From NCBI GenBank assembly GCA_030063045.1, contig JAQSEB010000045.1, forward strand, positions 1,585,079-1,649,078: DNA of 64,000 bases, read 5' to 3'. The stretch is from Pratylenchus scribneri (Eukaryota; Nematoda; Chromadorea; Rhabditida; Pratylenchidae). Within the stretch, counting starts at the first letter, position 1, and every line of letters starts with the position of its first letter. The notes below the pieces were generated by a model. The model did no database searches. It had not been told where the DNA came from and worked only from the letters and a program-made list of their open reading frames with translations. The translations under genes were made by a program, and so were the position numbers. Below, piece by piece: positions 57,265 to 64,000 of this stretch.

Positions 57265-57510
57265 TTCCCATTTATTATGAAATCATTCCTCGACTAATAT
57301 GAGTCATGGATGGCCGAATGGTCAATGACTTTGATTTCTCTTATCAGAGAGCTATGGTTCGAAACCTCAATGATGCTATTAATTATATCAAACCTTTACC
57401 ATTTAGAAAACCAAAATATTGATTTAATGATAAAAAAATTAACTGAGAGGTTTCGAAATTTGTTAATTTTTTGCTTATTTTTATAAATTGTTAAAATAAT
57501 TAAAATTTTT
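57265..57510 (+). mobile_element. tRNA-derived SINE, copy 3
   Basis: Best A box of the family (TGGCCGAATGG) and a GGTTCGAAACC B box, with a CTCT/AGAG variable stem between, then CTCAATGATGC. The 5' lead (TATGAAATCATT.CTC.ACTAA) matches copy 1, and the tail AAACCAAAATATTGATTTAATG then AACTGAGAGG matches both others. Derived from a Ser- or Leu-like tRNA, judging from the long variable arm. Confidence 0.7.
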
Positions 57511-57881
57511 CAGTTAAATAATTTTTATTTATAATAAATGCCTAATTTTCCAATCATAAAATTCCCTATATTATCAAAAGTAGTTCTTAGCGTAGAATTC
57601 TACCGGCTGGCGGGTCAGCCCATAGATAACCTCGTACTTTATGTCGGCTGGCAATTAAGCCCAAGGGTAAACTCGAACTTTTTGGCCCCCTTCCTTTCCC
57701 ATGGATAGCCCCTCACACCAGGCCCATAGATAAAGTCAAACTTTAAAATTTAGAGCACATGGATTCATGACGGATCTAACCAACTCCATAAAAGACAAAA
57801 GGAAGGCATGAGCCGATTTCCATAAAAGGTCAATAGGGCCCAAAGGTAACGGCTGGTTCTTAAATGACTTCCATGTCCCCC
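57511..57881. other. GC-rich lead-in to satellite
   Basis: From about 57590 composition becomes GC-richer. Diverged words of the following satellite (GGCTGGCGGGTCAGCCCATA, CCCAAAGGTAACGGCTGG) occur in irregular order. No gene. Confidence 0.4.
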
Positions 57882-58575
57882 AGGAACCCTTCCAACCCAT
57901 TCCGGACCCTCCGGCTGTCAATAGAGCCCAAATAAGGGACCGGCTGTCAATAAGGCAAAATCGAGAAATCGATGTAGGATGCTCCCCTTGACCCCAGGAA
58001 CCCTTCCCACCCCATTCCGGACCCTCCGTCTGTCAGTAGGGCCCAAATAAGGGACCGGCTGTCAATAAGACAAAATTGAGAAATCGATGTAGGATGCTCC
58101 CCTTGACCCCAGGAACCCTCCCCACCCCATTCCGGACCCTCCGGCTGTCAATAGAGCCCAAATAAGGGACCGGCTGTCAATAAGGCAAAATCGAGAAATC
58201 GATGTAGGATGCTCCCCTTGACCCCAGGAACCCTCCCAACCCCATTCCGGACCCTCCGGCTGTCAGTAGGGCCCAAATAAGGGACCGGCTGTCAATAAGA
58301 CAAAATTGAGAAATCGATGTAGGATGCTCCCCTTGACCCCAGGAACCCTTCCCACCCCCTCCCGAACCCTCCGGCTGTCAGTAGGGCCCAAATAAGGGAC
58401 CGGCTGTCAATAAGACAAAATTGAGAAATCGATGTAGGATGCTCCCCTTGACCCCAGGAACCCTTCCCACCCCCATTCCGGACCCTCCGGCTCTCAGTAG
58501 GGCCCAAATAAGGGACCGGCTGTCAATAAGACAAAATTGAGAAATCGATGTAGGATGCTCCCCCTTGACCCCAGG
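57882..58575. repeat. 115-bp satellite, six units
   Basis: Units starting AGGAACCCT at 57882, 57996, 58111, 58226, 58341 and 58456, with a partial unit at 58572. Each contains CCGGACCCTCCGGCTGTCA, AAATAAGGGACCGGCTGTCA and GAGAAATCGATGTAGGATGC. Units are nearly identical, with AGAGCCC/GGGCCC and AAGGCAAAATC/AAGACAAAATT variants that alternate. It borders the FLYWCH gene block on the left. Confidence 0.95.
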
Positions 58576-58720
58576 AACTTTCGGTCCTAATTTTAGGATG
58601 ACTTTTGAGTTATTTTAGGCCCAAATTTAGGATGATATTTTAAGATGGAAAACTAGGATGATAATTTTGAGTTTAGGCCCAATTTTAGGATGACTTTTTT
58701 GGACTAATTTTTTATTTTTC

Positions 58721-59100
58721 GGAGAGAGGGAGGAAGAGAGAATTTTTTGTGGACTGGAATTTTTTGGGATTTTTTAAGAATGATTTTGGGAAATGTTCGG
58801 GAATGGAATTCAAGGAGGAAAACCTCCCACTTATATAGAAGACCATTTAGCCACGCCCACAAAACTTTATTAAATCTTTTCATGATCTTAGAAAAGGATA
58901 TTTATTTTACGGAGAGAGAGAGAGAGGACTAGGAATTTTGTGACCTCCATTTTTTGGGGATTTTTTAAAATGACCTTCGGAATATTAAGAATGCAATTAA
59001 GGAAGGATATCTTCCACTTATATATATCACGCCCACATACAAGTCCTTCACGGCTAGAGACAAACGATTTCATAAAAGATTATCGATATCTATTAAAATT
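58721..59100 (+). promoter_or_regulatory. Duplicated promoter-like block
   Basis: A 190-bp segment occurs twice in tandem, starting at the GGAGAGAG runs at 58721 and 58911. Each copy carries a TATA-like element (TTATATAG near 58831; CTTATATATATC near 59017) followed at a fixed short distance by CACGCCCAC (58852-58860 and 59028-59036). The block lies 200-480 bp upstream of the first FLYWCH gene. Promoter function is inferred from the conserved TATA plus CACGCCCAC pair. Confidence 0.45.
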
Positions 59101-59307
59101 ATATATGTATAAAATATCTCTCTCTCTCTCAATATAATTTCTTTTTCTTTTATTCTCTATGTATTTTTTCTATCTTTCCTTTAATTATCACTGTACCTTA
59201 GATCATACACTATAAATATAATTAAAAAATAAAGAAACTCTACAATAAAATACAAATCGTTATAATATCACCAAGTTATAAAAGGAAAAAAATTAATAAA
59301 TAGAACT

Positions 59308-59940
59308 ATGCCTCTCGAAAAAGACGGCTATCGTTACCATATCCTTAAAATTAATCGTAATCAGAATAAACGATATCTGCGATGTAGTGAATTCAAAAAT
59401 GATTGTGGTGGATGGGCGATTGAAGAGTATGGTATTATAAGAATAACGAAAGAACATAATCATCCTCCATTTAGTTCAATATCTAACGACATTATAGAAA
59501 TGGAAAATAAAGAAATAATGGAAAAATATTATCGTCGACCATTAAAAATTTTAACTGACTTATCTGGAGGGATTGATCACAAAAGAAAAACGAAAATAGA
59601 CTCTAATATTCCATTATCTAATGAAAATAAAAATGTGAACACTACAAAGAAAGATTTTCTATCATATCCATCCATTGATCACAAAGTAGAGACTTCTGAG
59701 ACTGAAAATCCGAATAATACAAAGAAATACTATCTCGCTGAATTCAGTGTTCCAAAAATAATGACTTCTAAGACCAAAAAGGTGAATCCTCCAAAGAAAG
59801 TTTATCTATCATCTCCATCCAACGATCCCAGAGTAATGACTTCTGAGAATAAAAATGCGAAAACTAAAAAGAAAGTTTATCTCTCTCCATCCAATGATCC
59901 CAAAGTAATCCTCTTAAAGCTAGTTTTAATGTATAAATAA
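59308..59940 (+). CDS. FLYWCH/WRKY-GCM1-like zinc-finger protein
   Basis: An intronless 210-residue frame from ATG 59308. Residues 1-55 form a small zinc finger: GYRYH, KRYLRC with C26, C33 followed by GG, and H50-N-H52, a C-x6-C-x16-H-x-H arrangement typical of FLYWCH and related WRKY-GCM1 folds that bind DNA. The rest is basic and low in complexity, with three or four imperfect repeats of KKVYLSSPSNDPKVMTSE. The finger is nearly the same, at identical positions, as that of the next gene, 81 bp downstream, so the two are tandem duplicates that share a head. It has no ATPase part. A DNA-binding role is inferred. Confidence 0.75.
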   Translation: MPLEKDGYRYHILKINRNQNKRYLRCSEFKNDCGGWAIEEYGIIRITKEHNHPPFSSISNDIIEMENKEIMEKYYRRPLKILTDLSGGIDHKRKTKIDSNIPLSNENKNVNTTKKDFLSYPSIDHKVETSETENPNNTKKYYLAEFSVPKIMTSKTKKVNPPKKVYLSSPSNDPRVMTSENKNAKTKKKVYLSPSNDPKVILLKLVLMYK

Positions 59941-60021
59941 ATATTTTAACTTCATAGAATATAATAACCGTTATAAATATGTTGAAAAGAAGCGATAATC
60001 TTCTACAAAAAATTATATACA

Positions 60022-62025
60022 ATGATTAACGAAAAAGAAGGCTATCGATATTTTACCGTTAGAAATAATCGAGATCGAACTAAACGATATTTACGATGTA
60101 ATAAATATAAAAATGGTTGTGGAGGATTTGCGATTGAGGAGAATGGTGATATACGAATCACAAAAGACCATAATCATCCACCGGAAAAAACAGATAATGT
60201 TAATAATGTAACAGACTTAGTGATAGCCAGTCGTCCAATTTCATACAGTGAGAATAAAAATCAAAACTTTCGAAAAGAAAGCCAACCAATCCTACACAAT
60301 AATATAAACGATATTCTCGATGAAAACTCTATCAAATTCATTCATCCTTTTAATATGGTAGTGGGCGGAGCCAGTGGATCTGGAAAGACTCGATGGATAA
60401 TGAAATTTTTAAGATCTCATGGCGATCTAATCGATACTCCCATGAAACATATTCTCTATTGTTACGGTGTCTATGATAACGATGTTTTAATATTCCAGAA
60501 CTGGGGCATTGAAACCCATTATGGTCTACCAGCTGAAGAGAAATTAAAGGAATTAGCGAAACCTCTACTTGTAATTTTTGACGATTTAATGATTGAAACC
60601 AGATCTAAATATCTTGATCTCCTCTTTACACGTGGAAGTCATCATTGGAATATGAGTATTGTTTTTGTGACCCAAAACTTATTTAATAGACAACTCTCCA
60701 GTGCCAGAACAAATGCCCACTATCTAGTCCTATTGAATAGTCCGGCATATGAATTACAGATTCGTATACTAGGTGCACAATTATTCCCACGAAACCTAAA
60801 CTATTTTATGGAATCATATACAGATGCCACAAAAAATATATTTGGCTATCTCGTAATCAATAATCATCCAAGAAGTAATAAATTATTGAAATTGACCACG
60901 GAAATTTTCCCAAATGAATATTTGTCTGTCTATTCAAATGGTGGTAATAAAATGAATAAGAAAAGATTGATAGATTTAAATAAATTGGGCATTCAAAATG
61001 ATCCCCTGATAGAACCCATAGATGCCCAGATTGAAGAAGAGGAAAAACAAATAAAATTAATTAGAGACGATAGGTTGATACCAATAGAGGAAAAGGATTA
61101 TAAAATCAAAGATCATGTTAATAGATTGAGTAGGCTTATACAGAAACGAGAATCCAGACCTAGAAATGTTAATGTAGTTGAAATTGATAGAAAATTATAT
61201 GAGAGAAACAATAGAGAATTTGATCGGTTAAATTATCCCAAAGAAGACAATGAAGATGAATGGATATGGGATGATGAAGATTTGAAAAGTCGACAATATG
61301 GTTCTGAAAGTATCCTTTTCTCACGTAGACCAAGTCGCCCCATGAAGGATGAAGAAATGAAGGAAGATATATCAGAGGAAGGAGAAATTGATGAAGAAGA
61401 ATATCAACAATTTCTGAAAGAATGGAATCGACTGCAGGAATCAAGAGAGCAGGCAGAAAAGGATAAAAAATGGTATGATGAACAGGAAAAGAAACAAATA
61501 CAACAAGGTAGAGGTGGACATCAAAGAATCAAGAAGCCCTTATATGTGAATGAGTTAAATGAATATGAATATCGAGAATTTCCAAAAGAATGGAAACAGT
61601 TGAAAGTAATGGACGAACAGAATGGAAAAGATATGAATTGTTATGAAGAATTGAAGAGGAAAAGAAATCAAGAGTGTAATTGTCATTATGAGGATAATAT
61701 AAAAAACGAGCAGAAGGGTAAGAGGGAAAAGTTAGATTTCTTTTTATCCATTATTGCTGATAGTGATATAAGAAGACGTAAGAAAATAATTGTAAATGCA
61801 TCGGATAAACAGATTAAAGTTCTCCACAATCTGATTAAAAATATGCTTAAAGGCGATTTCACTTATACAGAAAAAGAAGAAGAATCATTAAATCGATTCG
61901 AAGATCTCTATCATTCAATACTTTATAAACGGCGTCTTGATATCATAAGGGAAATTTTAGAAACAAAAGAAGGATTGAAATCATTAGAACCTCTTCTAGC
62001 TCCACTACGCCGAGAAAATTTTTAA
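60022..62025 (+). CDS. FLYWCH-like finger fused to virus-type packaging ATPase
   Basis: An intronless 667-residue frame from ATG 60022. Residues 1-55: zinc finger with C26, C33, H50 and H52. Residues about 105-330: P-loop ATPase with Walker A GGASGSGKT (115-123), Walker B LLVIFDDLM (182-190), SHH (206-208) and a VTQN sensor-like motif (216-219), then NAHYLVLLNSPAYELQIR. This order matches A32/FtsK-HerA-like packaging ATPases of Polinton, adintovirus and related elements. Residues 360-570 are highly charged coiled coil. Residues about 575-667 form a helical module (NASDKQIKVLHNLI, KEEESLNRFEDLYHSI, ending LAPLRRENF), possibly a small virion-type protein. The frame is intact. The finger-ATPase fusion is unusual. 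It may be a degraded endogenous virus-like element or a domesticated gene. Confidence 0.8.
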   Translation: MINEKEGYRYFTVRNNRDRTKRYLRCNKYKNGCGGFAIEENGDIRITKDHNHPPEKTDNVNNVTDLVIASRPISYSENKNQNFRKESQPILHNNINDILDENSIKFIHPFNMVVGGASGSGKTRWIMKFLRSHGDLIDTPMKHILYCYGVYDNDVLIFQNWGIETHYGLPAEEKLKELAKPLLVIFDDLMIETRSKYLDLLFTRGSHHWNMSIVFVTQNLFNRQLSSARTNAHYLVLLNSPAYELQIRILGAQLFPRNLNYFMESYTDATKNIFGYLVINNHPRSNKLLKLTTEIFPNEYLSVYSNGGNKMNKKRLIDLNKLGIQNDPLIEPIDAQIEEEEKQIKLIRDDRLIPIEEKDYKIKDHVNRLSRLIQKRESRPRNVNVVEIDRKLYERNNREFDRLNYPKEDNEDEWIWDDEDLKSRQYGSESILFSRRPSRPMKDEEMKEDISEEGEIDEEEYQQFLKEWNRLQESREQAEKDKKWYDEQEKKQIQQGRGGHQRIKKPLYVNELNEYEYREFPKEWKQLKVMDEQNGKDMNCYEELKRKRNQECNCHYEDNIKNEQKGKREKLDFFLSIIADSDIRRRKKIIVNASDKQIKVLHNLIKNMLKGDFTYTEKEEESLNRFEDLYHSILYKRRLDIIREILETKEGLKSLEPLLAPLRRENF

Positions 62026-62083
62026 TCCAGAAAAAAATATTTACTACATTGCGGTAGAAAATGGTGAAATATAAAAGACGTAG

Positions 62084-62260
62084 ATGAATTGCATTAGAAA
62101 AAATGAAGAAATGGAAAGACCATTTATAAATGATTTGATTACCCCAATCACCCCGAATAATCGAGCATGGAGAATCGATTCTGAAGGAAAAATTTTAGAA
62201 CCTAAAAATGAGCTTGAAGGATTCAGAAGCCTAACGGTAGATTCTGCATATGACGACTAA
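62084..62260 (+). CDS. Small ORF after the ATPase gene
   Basis: A 58-codon frame from ATG 62084 to TAA 62258-62260, with LITPITPNN and RAWRIDSEGKILEP motifs. It lies 58 bp after the ATPase gene, on the same strand. Its composition is like the preceding gene, not like the satellite that follows. No family recognised; an internal ATG at 62111 is an alternative start. Coding is plausible but unproven. Confidence 0.4.
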   Translation: MNCIRKNEEMERPFINDLITPITPNNRAWRIDSEGKILEPKNELEGFRSLTVDSAYDD

Positions 62261-62404
62261 GTACACTGAAATAACTGTCGAATCCAGCTATGGAATAAAA
62301 TTTTGATACATGTGATATTTGTCGTATGCATCAAATATTTCTAAATTTTCAAAAGCTACTGGGTTGTTTGTTGAACTATTGGGGTTTGCTGTTTTATTGG
62401 AATT

Positions 62405-63060
62405 TTTCGTCTGTTGGAGTGTGTTGGTCTGTTGAAATGTGTTGATCTGTTGGAGTGTGTTGGTCTGTTGAAGATTGTTGGTCTATTGGAGTTTGTTGGT
62501 CCTTCGGAGTGTGTTGGTCTATTGAAGTGTGTGTTGATCGGTTGGAGTTTGTTGGTCTATTATAGTTTGTTGGTCTGTTGGAGTGTGTCTGTTGGAGTGT
62601 GTTGGTCTATTGGAGTGTGTTGATCTGTTGGAGTGTGTTGGTCTGTTGAAGATTGTTGGTCTATTGGAGTTTGTTGGTCCTTCGGAGTGTGTTGGTCTAT
62701 TGAAGTGTGTGTTGATCGGTTGGAGTTTGTTGGTCTATTATAGTTTGTTGGTCTGTTGGAGTGTGTCTGTTGGAGTGTGTTGGTCTATTGGAGTGTGTTG
62801 ATCTGTTGAAATTTGTTGGTCTGTTGGAGTGTGTTGGTCTATTGGAGTGTGTTGATCTGTTGAAATTTGTTGGTCTGTTGGAGTGTGTTGGTCTATTGGA
62901 GTGTGTTGATCTGTTGAAATTTGTTGGTCTGTTGGAGTGTGTTGGTCTATTGGAGTGTGTTGATCTGTTGAAATTTGTTGGTCTGTTGGAGTGTGTTGGT
63001 CTATTGTAGTGTGTTGATCTGTTGAAATTTGTTGGTCTATTGGAGTGTGTTGGTCTATTA
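62405..63060. repeat. TGTTGG-type 18-bp satellite
   Basis: Units of TGTTGGTCTGTTGGAGTG with variants, arranged first as a 178-bp higher-order block repeated twice (GAAGATTGTTGGTC near 62470 and 62648). Five 54-bp sub-blocks ending GAAATTTGTTGG follow. Open frames of 69-82 codons through it are artefacts. Confidence 0.9.
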
Positions 63061-63345
63061 AATTGGGTGAAATTTTAGAATGATCTGGTGAAATTGAGTG
63101 AAATTTAGAATAATACGGTGAAATTGAGTGAAAAGTTTTAATTATCTGGTGAAATTGAGTGAAAATTAGAATAATACGGTGAAATTGAGTGAAAAGTTTT
63201 AATTATCTGGTGAAATTGAGTGAAATTTAGAATAATACGGTGAAATTGAGTGAAAAGTTTTAATGTTTCGATTAAATTGAGTGAAAAGCTAGAATGATCT
63301 AGTGAAATCAGGTGAAAAGTTAGAATGTTTTGATGAAATCAGGTT
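63061..63345. repeat. 31-bp tandem repeat
   Basis: About eight units of GGTGAAATTGAGTGAAA followed by either TTTAGAATAATAC or AGTTTTAATTATCT, alternating in the middle of the array and degenerating to the right. It directly follows the TGTTGG array. Confidence 0.85.
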
Positions 63346-64000
63346 AATATTTGGGAGAAAAAGGTGAATATTCTGCATTTAAAGTGAAATTTTATGATTT
63401 TCGAATGAATTTTGGCGAATGTTTAAATATACGGGTGAAATTGATTAATCATTGATTCAATATCGATTGAATCAATTGATTGAGTGGTTTGTTGAATGAA
63501 TGATTATTGATTGATTGATTTTTATATAGCATGGAAGACTGAGATATAGGCATTGAGAAATAGAGATACATCTTTTTTATTTTCTCTATATCTTTGCTCT
63601 CTATCTTTGATCGATATCTTTTCTCTACATCTTTGTTCTAAATCTTTTCTAAAGATATAAATTAATAAATAAAAAAATATCCAGTCGATTGATTTATTAT
63701 TGCTCTCAATCCTAGCCCATCATATCATCATATCCCATCGTATCATAATAATCGTCATACCCCATTGTTATGTCATAATAGTCGTAAAAATCCTACATCT
63801 GGTGGCTCTATTCTATCGAAATCGTACACCTGTTTCGCCTTATCTCGTCGAATCGTCTTAATGGTCATAACCAATCGTATCGCCGTAATAGTCGCGCCAT
63901 CGTACACCTGTTGGCCCTATTCAATACTAATCGTACGCCTGTTTCTCTATTCTATCTTAATCGTATACCTATTGGCTTTATCACCCTTCGTATATCTAGT
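63346..64000. other. Degenerate simple repeats to window end
   Basis: 63430-63520 is rich in ATTGATTGATT words. 63580-63660 has ATCTTTTCTCTA words. From about 63710 irregular repeats of TCGTCATACCCCAT, ATAATAGTCGT and CGTACACCTGTT begin and run to the end of the window. No gene recognised. Confidence 0.5.

Noticed and set aside
57305..57375. tRNA gene
   Set aside because: A and B boxes are good, but acceptor and T stems pair poorly and two other copies share a long common tail; a SINE fits better.
62414..63009. Three Leu/Val/Cys-rich frames
   Set aside because: Translation of the TGTTGG satellite; identical peptides repeat with the array.

Overview
The window looks like nuclear DNA of an AT-rich nematode. 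The evidence is a tandem family of seven-transmembrane chemoreceptors of the SRG type, a transthyretin-like secreted protein, short AT-rich introns ending in TTTTCAG, and a BEL/Pao retroelement with a phlebovirus-G2-like envelope region, a combination known from nematodes. A plant parasite such as Meloidogyne would fit the base composition, but that is a guess. No rRNA, canonical tRNA or CRISPR array was seen. Most genes are split into small exons, so gene models here were built by reading splice sites by eye.

Layout. 1-4.1 kb: dispersed repeats with AAACCGGTTT motifs, the 3' part of an unrecognised coiled-coil gene, then two unrelated tandem arrays separated by a perfect hairpin. 5.6-8.8 kb: a charged coiled-coil gene, a pre-miRNA-like hairpin and a two-exon gene joining a glycine-zipper membrane region to two CxxC knuckles. 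9.1-29.9 kb: six tandem minus-strand SRG-like receptor genes (A-F), five exons each with every intron in phase 0. B has lost its last transmembrane segment. E carries a 1-kb foldback element in intron 3. The spacers between copies are partly duplicated and hold minisatellites, a hAT-like MITE with a perfect 8-bp target duplication, and another inverted-repeat element. 32-36.2 kb: a transthyretin-like gene and a secreted Gly/Arg-rich protein. 36.5-45.3 kb: two further seven-transmembrane receptors of other families. 45.7-54.6 kb: a BEL/Pao LTR element whose gag, pol and env regions share one reading frame broken by a single in-frame TGA; the 3' LTR copy is truncated. 54.7-57.5 kb: tRNA-derived SINEs around a small secreted cysteine-rich protein gene.

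57.9-63.4 kb is the most unusual part. Between a 115-bp satellite and TGTTGG-type satellites lie two tandem intronless genes that start with the same FLYWCH/WRKY-GCM1-like zinc finger. In the second, the finger is fused to a virus-type packaging ATPase (Walker A, Walker B and SHH/TQN motifs) and to a C-terminal helical module. A duplicated TATA plus CACGCCCAC block precedes them and a small ORF follows. This resembles a remnant of a Polinton/adintovirus-like element, or a domesticated derivative.

The receptor genes probably act as membrane chemosensors and form a birth-and-death cluster. The small secreted proteins are candidates for secretion or host interface roles, inferred only from signal peptides.
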